DNA of 64,000 nucleotides, taken from positions 22,430,877 through 22,494,876 of the forward strand of contig CM025853.1 of the NCBI GenBank assembly GCA_003952965.2. The letters run 5' to 3'. Both the position numbers and the translations under genes were made by a program. The stretch's first letter is position 1. Each line of letters begins with the position of its first letter. This DNA is from Morella rubra (lineage: Eukaryota; Streptophyta; Magnoliopsida; Fagales; Myricaceae). The notes under the pieces were generated by a model. It did no database searches and had not been told where the DNA came from. It saw only the letters and a list, made by a program, of their open reading frames with translations. Of the stretch, positions 12,901 to 26,000 are shown in pieces.

Positions 12901-15639
12901 GCTCTCTGTTTATCTCTTTCTTTTTCTTCTCTCACCCTTTTTTTCCTGTGTTTTGATTTTTTTGTATTAATTTACCTAATTTTTTCCGAGCCGTCTTATG
13001 TAATAATTCCTTTTGTTATTCCTTCCCTCGTTTTCTTCTGTACGTGTGAATCGAAACGCGCCGGGAGGAAAGGCTCGGAAAATAAAATAAAAATAGAAAA
13101 AGCAGAAGAAGAAGAAAAAGGGCGCGGGGGATAATAATGGGTGGAGGGGGTGGTTTCGATGGCGTTGTCGGCAAAACCGACTTTATGCGTGCGTTGGTGA
13201 AATCAAACACATTTGAATATTTGATTACACGACGCATGCAACGCATACTATAAAAGATGATACCTCAAATCCTCTTTTTGGGCTGGGATTTTTATTTTAT
13301 TTTTTTCTACTTTAAAAATAAATAAAAGTGAAATTTTCCTTTTTTTGGAGAGCAATTGAGCTTGTGTTTGCATAGGCGGAAAAAAAAAAGTTACGGTGAA
13401 AATTTTTTTCTTCGAAGTGTAGATTTTATTGAATGGGTGAAAAAGTTGTTCAATTTTAGAAAAAGGTACTGAAATTTATAAAAAAAAAATTTTGTTGATC
13501 CAAACTCAGTCACTACTAGGTGTTTAAATGTTTTATATTTGAATGATGAAATAAAATAATCAAAGATTATGTTATTTTGGATAAATTTGTTTATCCATAA
13601 CTCTTAGGAGATTTTTTTAAAGGTCTTCTGTGACATGTTTTAGTATTAATTAAGATTTTATAACAGAATTATGATGAGATCAAGACGTAACTCTTACCAC
13701 TTCATTTAAAATATGTCCCTCTAAGAGATGACCAATTTATCCTTACTTTACATGTGAAAAAGAGATAGCACGGGAAAAGGTACTTTCACATTTATAAGGC
13801 GTTTGTTAAATAAAAATTTTAATTAAAATGTTATTAAAATTTTAAGTTTATCTTTCAAAATTTTACTTAAATTTTTATTTTTATTTATATTAATATTTTT
13901 AATATTTTTTTTTAACACAACGCAAAATTCTATAAACAACGCATTGTTAAGTTTTAAGGTGAGAATACTCGACAAGTCTCATTTTATTTTTATTTTTAGG
14001 ATTAATTTTTCTACTGATTTGCTATTTTGAAATCTCAAACTGATTTTAAGGATATTTTTTTTTATTTTCAAAGTAATCCTTATGAAATATTAATCAATAC
14101 AATCCTTTTCATCGAGTTGTATTTGGATAGCAAACTCATTGGTGATTAGTAAAGACATGTCCTAATAATATCATACATGTACTATCCCATAGTCCTAAAC
14201 ATTAATTAATTACCATCTCCCATAATATATTTGATTTAAGTGAGACCTATGTGATGTGGTGGCATACTTGGGACAACACATGAAATTTTTTACAATTAAA
14301 ATTGGACACATAGAAATCTCGTATTGTTTAGAACATGTCTTTATTAAAGAATTTATTGTCTAAATATAGATGTCAATAAATAGAAAGGGTTATATTTACA
14401 TATAAATACTCTACACGTACTACTTTAAGAATGAAAAATATTAAGGAGAAGTTTGAGATTTGGAAATACCACACACATGATGGAGTAATGAAGTCTTTTT
14501 ATTTTTATTTTTTTTTCTAAGTAATGAAGTTTTTATTTATGATTGTTTTTTTTTTCTTTCATCTGCTTGAGAAAGTACCTCCCATGTAGTATTGGCGCGT
14601 GTCTTTGCGCAGCTACGACGAAGAAGGTAGATCTGAGTGGACGAGATTGTTAGAAAATCCAGGTCACACATGGGTTTTAACCCAAGATGGTGTCTGGGAA
14701 CAGACTACCGAGTGTGACGTTTAACTATTTTTCTGAACAATTGGGAGACTATTTATAAAAAAAATCTAAATAAAATTGAAGATGCTGCATACATTACAGA
14801 AGTTTGAATAAATAAGCTTCCTCGTCATGTGATTTCCGAATCGGACTCAATATTCCACATGGTACGCTAACTAGGTCAATATCTTAAACTTTGGTTTAAC
14901 GAATATTGTCTTCATCATATAAGTTAGTTCCAATAGTTTATTCAACAGTGTTCAAGATTTGTTTGGATTTTTTAGATACCGATCACACACACACATATAT
15001 AATATAAGTTGTTGTTTCGGTGAATTTCTTTATTTATAACTACATAATTTTTTGTTTCTAGTTTTGAGAAATGTTGTTACGCACAAAATTTAAAAATCTT
15101 TGATGTGCACACATCAAGTTTCTGATACCCTTTTTCATTTTCCTGAAAATTTAGAGTTTGTTAGGTTCTTTTACATTCTAAAAAAATTTTGAATCCTATG
15201 AATACACAAATTAAATATATTTTTTAACATTTAAAAATAAAATAGCAATATATAAATAAAATTAACATCACCTAAAAATTTTCAAAACACAAAAAATTCT
15301 AACAAAACACACTAACCGAACATCTTATTAGATGAACATATGTTTATCAGATTAAATGTATAGAGCGTGTATATGTGTCTTTATTATAATTATTGTGCAA
15401 GAGATGGGTTAAACAATGAAAAAAGAAAAGAAAAAGATTCGGTGTATTTACATGTACACAAAAATAGATATTACTCAACCAAAAAGAGGAGAAATACATA
15501 ATAACCTCTTTTAATATCTTCTTAACTATAAGATATGTGTTCATTAATTAATATCAAACTGAAAATAGAATATGTGTACATTAATAATATTAAATTAATC
15601 AATCAAGGTAAGTGACAAATGTTTGGTCCCCAAATCTAA

Positions 15640-16045
15640 TTATGATCATGACGAAAGTTTTTGTCACCAATATCTATATTTTTATTTTTTTATTGTAGGC
15701 AATGAAACATTACGTCCCAAAAAACTTTCGCACGTTTTCGTCGTGTAAGTATTAATTTTAATTAAAATAAGTCACGATCGATCACGTCATTGGACAATTG
15801 ATTGGTTGGATTAAAACTTTGTCATGAATAAATTATTTTAATAATTTTTAATTCTTTTAATGACGAAAATTTCGTCACAATAACTTCACTTTTAGTAATG
15901 AAATGTGATTTTTTTATCACGGATATGAAAAATGTGGAGAAATCAATTTTCGTCATTAAAAACAGATTTTTAGGAACAACAAAAAAATATTTGTCACCAA
16001 TATTCAGTTTTTAGTAACGAAATTCATTATTGTGTTATCAAAAAT
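15640..16045. mobile_element. Possible degraded DNA transposon (CGTCA-motif repeats)
   Basis: Short motifs related to TTCGTCAC and TTTTTAGTAACGAAA recur on both strands through this stretch. Subterminal motif arrays of this kind occur in CACTA-type plant transposons. I found no terminal inverted repeats, target duplication or transposase frame, so the class is a guess. Confidence 0.3.
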
Positions 16046-16496
16046 TGTTACTAAAAGTCAAAATTTTAATAATGCATACTTCTTCAACAATATCCTATAA
16101 TATCACTTTTTGTTATCTTTCATACAGTAACAATTTTAAAAGAAAATATTTTACTCGTAATATGATAAAGATATCGATCCTTAATATATTCAATATTTAT
16201 TTTTCATTGATATTTTTTTTGATCTATCTTGAGTTAAAAAAAAAACCAATTATAAAGGTTAGGTAGCTAGCTGAAGACCAATCCCAAAGAATGATAGTTA
16301 GTAAAATCAGCAAAAAAAACTATAGTTAGTAAAATCAGTTTTTTGTCTTTGAGTTTTACCGGGAAAAATATATACACATATATATACAAAGCACGTGTAT
16401 CCAGTTCCACCACGTCTCCTTTTGACAAATATTGTTTCTCCCTTTGTATTTTTTTTTTTTTTTTTTTTCTAAGCAAAAGATTCATTGAATCCAAAC

Positions 16497-16765
16497 AAAC
16501 ATAAGATAGTCTACATCATGGTGGGTGATGAGGATTATCACAGTTCAAAATGCTCTAAATTCTCTTTGTATTTCTTGTTAGGTTAGCGAAATAAACATAA
16601 GATAGTCCACGTCACGTTGGATGACTAGAGTTATTCAAAATATTCTAAATTCTCTTTGTATTTCTTGTTAGGTAAGCGAAACAAACATAAGATAGTCCAC
16701 GTCACGTTGGATGACTAGAGTTATTCAAAATGTTCTAAATTCCCTTTGTATTTTGGGTTAGCGAG
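16497..16765 (+). repeat. Three-copy tandem repeat, about 90-96-bp unit
   Basis: The phrase AAACATAAGATAGTC starts at 16497, 16593 and 16683. Each copy continues to CTAAATTC, C/TCTTTGTATTT and a GTTAGCGA-like end. Copies 2 and 3 are nearly identical; copy 1 is more diverged and 6 bp longer. The last unit ends around 16765. Confidence 0.88.
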
Positions 16766-19140
16766 CATTAGAAGAAATCTTATAGCTTTGTATAATTTGC
16801 ATACGCCTTTTTCCACACCCACGTGTTTCCACTTCCACCACAAAATTCCTTTGCAAGTGTTCTCCAACCAAGCACTGGGATTTTCATATATATGATTTTA
16901 TTTATTGCCTTTTTAGGTAGGCTTGTGAATATGTACGGCAAATCAATTAGAGTAAAATCACCTTAACAGACGACAAATAACTTCAGGAGAGATTAGCGTA
17001 GAGGCTTTAGCTTACAACTCATCACCATCCCACTTAAGTCGTTAATTTCTGATTTTGAGAAAAATTGATCCTAAGACCTTGCGTCTTCCCAAACCTGTTA
17101 AATTCACCTTACCAGACGACAAATATTTTTTTTTTTTTTTTTTTTGCAATGAGCACATTCGAAAAAAACTGTCATTTTTTCGCAACGGTCATCGTTTTGT
17201 CTTAAAGAAGCAAAATTGTTTGGATAGTAAACAAACAGTCGCAAACTTTTAGAATTTTTACGTGCAAACAGTCCGAACGGTAACATATAACATTCAGCCA
17301 TTAAACAAATAGTCACGATTTTTTTAATGTCCCCGCGCATATAATCCAAACGGTTATATATTCCGTTCGGACGATATGCGAAGAGACACTCATTACGCTC
17401 TTCCTATTCAAACTATATTAGATAGTTAAATTGACAAATAAAGAGATGCTATGTTAGTCCATACTATTCAAATAAGAAGTAGAAAATTTGAAAATGGAGC
17501 GGAAGTTTCATTTATCATAAAATCACTTGAAAACATACAAGAACTCTCTCAATCCTCCTCCAACTTTTCGTTCCATTTTCAAAGCAAACCACGCTGTCAC
17601 CGAAATTCTCATAATCCAGTTAGCTTTAACCGTTTAAAGATTTTCCAGTACTCCTAGCTTCATCCAATAGTGGAAGAAAAGAGTAAAAGAATTACAGCAA
17701 TATGCTGATGATTACAAACTTCCATTAGAATTAGATAAATGCAACGGTCAATAGAATGAATAGTGCTACACTCTGAAGTACGTAGGTGGGGTGGCATATA
17801 TTATATATATATATAGTTCATCATATCCTCCATTTTTTCGTTTTCCAAAATCTTGGTTTTCATGATTATTTTCTAGCTTTTTATTGTTTCTTTCTGCACA
17901 AACACAATTTTAAGCTTCAGCCTGCTGCTTAGAATAATCCTCCCAAGATGAAGAATCATGGGAGCTGTGAACCTCCAAAACGTATATATCTAGAAATTCC
18001 GCGGCCCCATATGTTGACGTGAAGAGTTTTCAAGTGGGAAATCCAAAAAGATAGACAATGATGAGCCTAAGTGGGGACAATTGAACAACCACAGACTTCG
18101 TTCTTGGTGGTCTATCTCTGCTTATCTTCTACCCTATGGATTTCTTTTCTTTGTAATGTTGCAGCGGCCATTATTAGAGTTGGTTGTGTAGGCCCCCATT
18201 AATATCTCACTAGCTCAAACCAAAACAGAGAGTTCGTGCATGCCCAGTGCCCATCATTCTTAACTGTGGAGGCCGGGTGCGCCAACTTCCAAAGAGGACG
18301 ACTTGCAGAATTTCCACATCATTTTCCCCACTATCTTTCATAGCTTTAGCCCGATACTCATTCATTACTCGTCACTTCCAACGTCCCCTGCATGTTGCCT
18401 CTTCGAATATTGGACAAATAATGCTTAATTCATCATATCACCTAATTAATTAGATTATTCCATGAAAAAGTTCATTTAGTGTATAAACAAAAATCAACTC
18501 CTCAATTTTTATTTTTTTTATTTTTTGTCTTTCTTACTGGTAGTTTAGATTGAAATTTACCAATTTCCGAAATTGGATTTTAGGAAACAAGATTTTAACA
18601 ACTGAAAAGAACCTGATATTTTTACCCAGAAAAAAAGAAAAGAAAAGAAACAGCATCTGATATTTCCGATATGTTTGGAAAGTATATGTCAAGGGGCACC
18701 AAGGCAATTTTGTTGGGCTGAAGCCTATGGTACAAGTTTCCCGTTGATTAGCTCAGCAAACATGTACCTACGAACTCCAGTCTCCAGTTCATACGTTTGG
18801 GAAACCTGTACTGCCTGCAGATCTAGTCTTCTCGACTCTCATAAGCCAAGAGTGCATCTCTTACATTTTACGAAAACTCGTAACTTTGTCCAATCTACGC
18901 TACCATATCGAAAGGAGCTTCGAACACACTACAAACTAGCGAGTCGATCGCTGCATCAGTGGTGAAATATAAATTATGACAGGCCCATTTCTGCAATCAT
19001 AACAAATTTGCAATGTAAGTTCAGTCAAGGGAAGAGTATAGCTCAAAAAAAAAAAAAATTTAGGGAAGATTATATTTTATACTCCCTAAAAATTATGCCT
19101 TTTACAATTTTTACCCAAAATTATCAAACTGGAAACTACG

Positions 19141-19515
19141 CTTTTTTTTTTTTTTTCTTGAAAAATGCTAATATTAAAAGGCTAAACCAAGCCAACGTCA
19201 TCATCGATCACAACATAAAATAAAGGACGGAATGCGAATACACGCTAGAAAACCAGAAAACTTAAAACGGGCTGCCCAAAAGGCAAGTAGGTGCGCCTGT
19301 TGGTTGAATCTGTGGGGCAGTACCCAGTGAATCGCCCAAGCAGATTGGGCCTTGAGAATAGGAATTCCGCAAGTCCTCCCACAGAAATAGAGAATCAGTT
19401 TCGAACATAACATGAGACCAACGCTGCTGAAGAGCAATTTCCATCGCCCTAACAATAGTCATAGCTGCGCCTTCTAGAGGGTCCATAGCACGAATACGCT
19501 TCATATATGCAATAC
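19141..19515 (-). mobile_element. 5'-truncated LINE remnant, RNase H end plus poly(A)
   Basis: On the minus strand, 19504-19262 encodes a piece typical of plant LINE ribonuclease H domains (AMEIALQQRWSHVMFETDSL). The reading then shifts to another frame, where FNQQAHLLAFWAARF resembles the closing AH-LA-WA motif. A poly(A) tail follows (plus-strand T run at 19141-19156). The frame break and missing 5' part show a dead copy. Confidence 0.75.
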
Positions 19516-20324
19516 AGAGAGCTGAAAGAGTTTCAACAAGAGACAGTTATGTACGATCTAAATTAGATCTCATTCATCCAAACTACATATAGATATACGT
19601 TACAATTTGACCATTAAGATTGTATAACGTGTACAATTTTTTAAATATTAATTTTAGTGGTGAGATTTTAAAATAAGGTGTAAAGGGTGAGTCTATTGAT
19701 AATTTAAGATGCCAAAGTGTGAATCTAGTACTTTGCAGTGCAAATTATGAAAAGTGCAAAATATATTTTCTCATCCAGAAAAATCCGAAACCGAAAGAAA
19801 CAGTCATGGGTCAATAAACTGAAGTCAGAAACTTGAATATTCTATTAAGAATTGCTTATAGAATCCGACAGTACCCCAGATAAGAGGAGGGCCAAAAAAT
19901 GAAGTACAAATTTGAAGAACAACAGAGCCCTTAGCTGATCAATTACTCAGATGAGAACATGATAAATAAGCCCGAAGTCAGAAAATGAGAAAAAGAACAA
20001 TTCGAAAGAAAAAGATTTGGGGCAGAAGGAGAAATGATGAAGCCCGTTTAGCAAAGAACCGATAAGAATCACAAGGAGTACGACCAAATACAACCGAATG
20101 GAGCCAAGGGCGGTGCCTTTGAAACAGCCATATGTGAGGAGATAGATTCACAAGAACATTATCCAGGGTTTTAAAAAAGAAATAGAATTAGATGAACTAG
20201 CAGCATTGAGGAAAAAGATTTCTGAAGTGTAACTGAGCGAACATTATATATACGTATCTCTCCTTGTTCTAAGATTTGAAAGGACACCTCCCTCACAACT
20301 CACAACCTTTCCTAGCTTCACTGG

Positions 20325-22165
20325 TTTTTTTTTTTTTTTTTTTTGCTTTCTAGGCAACTACTGATAATTTTATCAATCAGCAGCAAAAGGGTAGATCATG
20401 GAGGTTCATAATCTTCTCAAAGAGTAGTTTTCTCGGAAGTTCATTAGGAGGGATCAAACCGTTTAACTTTTTCTCTGCAGGCTGCAGCCCACTTTGCTAG
20501 CTCATGGGCCTTTCTGTTGGCCCTGGGAGACTTCTGTGAATTTTCCAAGCCTGGTGGTCGAGTGAAAACCTTGATTTCCTGCGTCCAAAATTCAATCCTG
20601 GAGTCAACGGGAAATAGCTCCGCTGACCACCAGAACATCTCCTTCAAGCTTGTACCCTCTCTCACTTTCTTTGAGAGGCTTTTTCAACGGCCATTCTAGC
20701 TGCTCTAGCTTCTCCGACTAAAGGGTCCACAATAGGTGTTAATGTTGAGCACAGAATGGGAACCACAAAACACACATAAAGCTAATATTTAACGTGATTT
20801 GGCAACTACCTACGTCCATAGAAGAAAATATTTTGATTTCACTCGCAGAACCAAAACTTTATAAACTCTCAACTATTACATCGCACCTTTCCTTCTTACA
20901 TTCTCTCTTAACTCACGAGGGTGCTTTTCACAGAGGCACACCAAACTCTCTCAATAGAGTTCGTATTTATAAAGCAAACATCACCGTGTTAAATGGAGGA
21001 GAAATTTCTTCAAGATTTGCTGCTTGCAAATCTTCTTTTGGATGCAATTACTCCTGTAAAAGGTGGCTGAAATTATTAAGATTTGCAGTTCGCAAATCCT
21101 GACTCGCAAATCTTGACTCTTCACGCCAACAGTTAATTCAGTTTTGGCCCACATGATCTTTTCATAATTGCAGCATACGATCGCCATCACAGCAAAAGAG
21201 CTTCGTTGAGTTAATCTTTTGGAGGCGGCTACCAGAGGCTATGTTGAGCTAGAGTCTCTTCCCCAAACACAAAAGTGCTCATTGTAGGCTTTTCTGATCT
21301 GGGCTAAGATCTTATTGAGATCTGGTTGAACGTTACGATGCACTTTCTGGTTTCTTGCAAACCATTGAGAGTCCATTGCCTACTTCACTGTTGGTTACCA
21401 AGAAGTGATCAATTGAAATCCTACCATACAAAGAAGTAGCACGCTTGCGTGGTTCAGCTACAAGACACATGCAAGAAAATGAATTTCAATGGAGAATCCA
21501 CAAAACCTGACGAAAACGAGCCCAGTTAAGACTTTCCATCTGGCATTTAAGGGTAAGAGAATCTGAGTCAAGTGTCTTGACTTCATTATCAAAAGCTGAA
21601 TCTGGAAAGTTCAATAGTCACTTAAGAAGTTAGGAATGAAAAAACAAAAACCCAAACATTCTATAAGGAAAAATAAGAAAAAAAGAGAACCATTGGAAGA
21701 TGGTGAGAAGAAACTGTTAACATCGAATTTTTCTCTCTTCACATTTTACTTAGTAGAGTTGACCAATATTTCCGTCAGGAACCACAGATTTATCTTTCTA
21801 CTCCCCAGCACCCATCTAAAAATAGGGAGTAGGATAGATTTTATTGAAAAAAACTACTATCGAATCATATGCTAAACAAAGGGGTATAAATATGAGGAAC
21901 TCCCCCATAATAGAATACATGGTCTTACCTGACAGGCACAAAAAGCACATACGAGTTTCGAGAGATGATCTTCTACTCCTGCTCGAGTACCAAGCCAAGA
22001 AACAAATATGGCCACAATATTTGGTGCGTATATAGGTGGTTTGGTTTTGAAGTGGATTAAAAAATGCCAGGAGGACGAGTTTCTTTCCCAATGCACTGTT
22101 TGGTCAAGCCAAATATGAGACCAACTCTCCCCCATTTTGTAGATAAGTTAAATAAATTCGTCTGG
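20325..22165 (-). mobile_element. LINE-family copy (left inverted arm), poly(A) at low end
   Basis: A minus-strand retroposon remnant. The plus-strand T run at 20325-20344 is its poly(A) tail. Positions 20665-20444 encode the end of a LINE RNase H domain (PVDSRIEFWTQEIK, then ANRKAHELAKWAAACR). Upstream, around 21400-21230, it encodes a stretch like the linker before LINE RNase H (QWFARNQKVHRNVQPDLNK). Positions 20572-22018 recur in inverted orientation at 34218-35400, and 22018-22165 recurs at about 42684-42890. A solo LTR interrupts it at 20743-21131. Frames are broken, so the copy is inactive. Confidence 0.75.
20743..21131. mobile_element. Solo LTR of an LTR retrotransposon, 5-bp TSD
   Basis: 389 bp beginning TGTTGAGCACAG and ending CGCCAACA, so the ends form the short inverted repeat TGTTG/CAACA. 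It is flanked by the 5-bp target duplication GTTAA (20738-20742 and 21132-21136). The related sequence at 35198-35240 lacks the insert and carries one GTTAA, which fixes both borders. The internal phrase ACGTGATTTGGCAACTACC followed by CTACGTCCAT resembles a block common in plant Copia LTRs. No internal retrotransposon domain or second LTR is present, so it is a product of LTR-LTR recombination. Confidence 0.92.
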
Positions 22166-22968
22166 TAACCATGCAACTTGAACCAAGCCGCGGCTGATGG
22201 AGGGGGCCAACCAGGGCCTGGTCGGGTTGGCCAATGTAAAATGTTCGGTTTCTTTTTTTATTAAACTAATATGTTCCTTTTAGACCAAGTTGACCTCACC
22301 TAAAGTCCAGTCCTAAGCCCATTCATCTATGTCCTTTGTTATGATACTGTGAATTTTGTCAATTTAATATTATGATTATGTGAATTTTGATTGACATTTC
22401 TACTAAATTTTGTGTTTGTGATACTATATATTTAGACTGTGAAATTATTAATGTGCATTATATTGAATTATATAATTGTGATTAGGTTTTAAAATTTAAT
22501 TGAAATTGTAATTAGGATCTTAGATTGTGATTTATGAAATTATATTGATGAATTTTATGTTGTTTTATTTAGATAATGAATAAATTTTTAATAAAAAAAT
22601 CAACGAAATCGTCTAATATATTTTTAATAATTTTTAGTCTTTAATAATTTTTTTTTTTTAATTCTTCTTTAGGAGTTAGCCGCATTTCAGATACAGACTT
22701 CACCACCGGTTAGAGCGGTACTTAAGAGTGGTGTCTCCCAAACAGAAGGCTGGCGCCCTTGGGGGCTTTTGAAACCACCTTAAAGAGGGAAGAGCTGGAC
22801 AATTTTTTTTGCAACGCATGGGATGGAATTTACGGAGTTGACCTCGAACTCCGTTCTTTCCTAGCCGAGCCGGTGTTCACAGTACAGCCTCCCCGCTTGG
22901 CGGGAAGAGTTCTTTCGATTTTTTTATTAATTATTTGTCTAAACCTAGAAGTAGAAGCGACGGGAATT
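22166..22968. other. Spacer and promoter region upstream of FAN1
   Basis: An AT-rich stretch (22260-22680) followed by a more GC-balanced one that probably contains the FAN1 promoter and leader. Positions 22718-22750 match, in inverse orientation, the sequence at about 41568-41605 beside the hAT element, so a dispersed repeat reaches close to the FAN1 leader. Confidence 0.5.
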
Positions 22969-23025
22969 ATGGGGGCGAAGTTAGGAGCAAAGCCGTTAAG
23001 CAGCCGACTCAGAAATCGTTGGTAG
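22969..23025 (+). promoter_or_regulatory. Upstream ORF in the probable FAN1 leader
   Basis: An ATG at 22969 opens an 18-codon frame (MGAKLGAKPLSSRLRNRW) that stops at 23023-23025, 22 bases before the FAN1 start. If transcription begins upstream, as the leader-like sequence suggests, this uORF could lower FAN1 translation. The transcript start is not known from the sequence. Confidence 0.4.
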
Positions 23026-23047
23026 GCAAAATTTCGTCTAGCCCAAA

Positions 23048-26000
23048 ATGCTCAACGGAAGAGAGAGCTTGATTCGCTTGGTAGGCAAAAGGCGTCGCTT
23101 CCTTCCCAATCGGGAATCTCTCTTCTCCGAAGCCATCGGCTCCTGCGATGATGGTAAAATCGCCTCGATTGCTAATTCGGAGGCTGATAAATTGGAGGAA
23201 TCCAAAGAGGCGAGAGAGTTTGGGGACGAGAATTTTCCCTCAGAAGAATTGGTAACTTGCCCGGTTTGTGGGAACAAAGTACATGGGGAACACAATGCCA
23301 TCAATTCTCATCTCGGTAATGCATTTCCTTTTGCCCTGTATTCTTTCAGCCTTTTAGTTTCCTTGCTTTCCCGGTAAATGTTGGAAATACTTTCCAGTTT
23401 ATGCATCACTGAAGAAGATATCAGAGGAGGAGCTCGATTGGTTTTAGGCTTACTTTTAGGAGATCGTAAGACTTCCTGCTTCGGCAATCTTAAAACAGTT
23501 TGGCGTATGAATGGAGCGACCGAGTTTGCTATCTCAATAGGATATGGTGGTTGAAGAGGAAGTTGTGGTGAATTTAATTTTGTCACATTATACTCAACAA
23601 CTATTGATTTCAGACACCAAAAAAATTATGGTGAAAAAAATTTTCATTTCACGTTCCATAAAATTTACTTTCCGTTTAAATTAACGAAAAATCTTGAACG
23701 GATAGTATAAAGTGTTTGAATCAATAGTTAGTGAGTCTAGTATAAAGTGTTTGAATCAATAGTTAGTGAGTCTAGCGTGACAAATATAGTTAGGGTGCTA
23801 ATTGTCAAGGCTTCTATAGTTGGAGAGTGCAAAGTGTATTCATCCCTTAGTAAATTGAAAAATGTTACCTTATAGGGATGATATCAAGAGCACAGCCTTC
23901 CCCTGCCGTCACCTATAGCCGCACTTTTAAACTTCATAGGCTGTTTTAGAGTAGGAGACTGTTTTTGGGGAATTGTCTACTTTGGCTATTTTGTTGTAAT
24001 TTGGGTACATTGGATAGACCCCTTCCAAATCCTGTCACCACTCTATCTCATAGGTGAAGTAGCTGGATAGCACATCCAGTTTCATCCTATCAATGCTTAC
24101 CTGTAGGTGGCAAAATGTTATGGAACTCTATGTAGTATTCTTCGAGTCAGAACTGTCTAACAACCAGTATCAAGAGTGCCCTTAATGCTTCACGCCCTTT
24201 ATGAGCTCTCCTAATATTAAGATGCACTTTCAGAGAGGTGATGTGTAAGATCACTTATGAATGGTATGGAATAGCTGAAGGTGAACATCTTAAAGGGATG
24301 AAGCATCAGATGGCAACATTGAGGCAACCTTTTTTGCATTTTTTTATTTGCTTGGATTACTGGATCTCGTTTGTATAGTCTTCTTTCACCTTTTGTTCAT
24401 GCGTTCTTGACATTTTTTTTTTAATCTTCTGTTTGTATTAGAAGCTCATTTATTGTGTCTTTCTGAGGTATTCTGTAGTGTTTCCCTCCGCATATTTTTT
24501 TCTATTAATATGAATTTGTTTTTCACAAAAATATAAACAGAAAAAGAATGGACACAGTTTTTGAACGGCCTTACTGATGCTTAATATTATGGTTTTGATT
24601 AACGACTTCCAGATGCATGTCTATCTCGAGGAACCAAGAGAAAATTGACCCAGCGGACCCTTCTTGAGTCAAACTTCTGGTCGCGATCTAAGTTTCAATC
24701 TAGTTCTTTTGGGTTAGAACGGCTAGAAAGCAATGCATTTGGTAGGGGTCTTGATGACAATCTTGTACAGAGTGCTGTTCATCAATTGCCTCACTTGGGC
24801 GCTACTGAAGAAAATAACATTAATATATGTAAATCATCAACAAAGTCAGAGCCTGTTGTGCAAACTCACATAGATGGTCCATCTGAAAACCTGGTCAATG
24901 TTGACTGGCCCAACTACAATACTGACACCACCCTACACTTATCCCCAAAAAATGAGGTGGCTAAAAGCGAAGTGGATGTAACTGTGGATGACGTATCTGG
25001 GGTTAAACTAGAGACCTTTATTGTTGGCCGTAAGTTTAGCGATGAGGAGAACTTACACACTGGGGCAAGAATTTCTCTTCTGCGAGACCCTGATAATGGC
25101 AAGGATCCCAATGCTATCAAGGTTGGTCCTTTTCCTCTGTTATTGCCTTAGGTTTAATTTTTCAATGATCCATTATAAAGCTGTTGTTTGGTCCTTTTGA
25201 GTCAGGTTGTTTCTGAAGACACTGGATGTTGTAAAATGCTGGGCTTTCTACCTCGTGAATTAGCTCAATATTTGTCTCCTTTAATTGACAAATGCTGGCT
25301 AAGCTTTGAGGTAATTTATTTTTTAAATGTGATAGAATCATGTCACCTGACCTTCTATGCATTTTTCATTCTTTTTCAAGTCTTTGGGAGCATCTTCCTA
25401 TATTATGTCATGAGTAAGGCTACACATGGAGTTCTCTCTTGAATAGAGTTGAAACAAATATCTAAGGATATGCTAAATCTAGAAGGGGTGATTAGGTCTC
25501 CCGCTTGCATTAAGTATGTTAATTCAAAATTCAGATTGCATAGTCACCAAATATCTCAATCAGGTATTGATAAACAATCACTGATACACCAAGTCGAAGT
25601 TGAGTGGGAAAGTAGAAAGAATGATAAATGAATAGTATGGGTGTCAAGTCCTACATTGGATTCTTAGTAGGTGGAAATGGGCCTCATAATGGCTCTCAGA
25701 AACGTCAAAAACAACCTTAATTAGTCATTTTAAAGTATAATGCGGTTCTTCAACTAGTCATATTTGATACGTAATGGTTTTGCATTTCCTTGTGGCATTC
25801 GAATTCTGTCTTGTGGAGAATTCAAATTCTTTCTTGTGGAGATACCTAATCAATTCCAGGTCTGCATATATTGCAAACAACATAGCAATTTCCACCATTG
25901 TCACAATCACAGTGAAACGCTAGTAATTATCATCTGTCAAGAATAAGAACAACATCCATAAACATTATGCAGGATTTTTGTTAGGATGGAGAACTAAATC

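Larger units (their letters stand above)
12901..19140. other. AT-rich intergenic region without a recognised gene
   Basis: About 6 kb of AT-rich DNA. Short open frames here have no recognisable domains. It contains a three-copy tandem repeat (16497-16765), poly(T) runs near 16450-16469 and 17128-17146 that may be retroposon tails, and a stretch at about 15640-16040 with repeated CGTCA-type motifs suggesting an old DNA transposon. Confidence 0.55.

Noticed and set aside
12426..12935. A 169-codon minus frame rich in Phe/Ile/Tyr
   Set aside because: It is made of A/T runs and the AT/AC microsatellite in the WD40 leader region, so it is low-complexity noise.
18675..18965. A 96-codon plus frame
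   Set aside because: No domain, no supporting gene structure, and AT-rich spacer on both sides.
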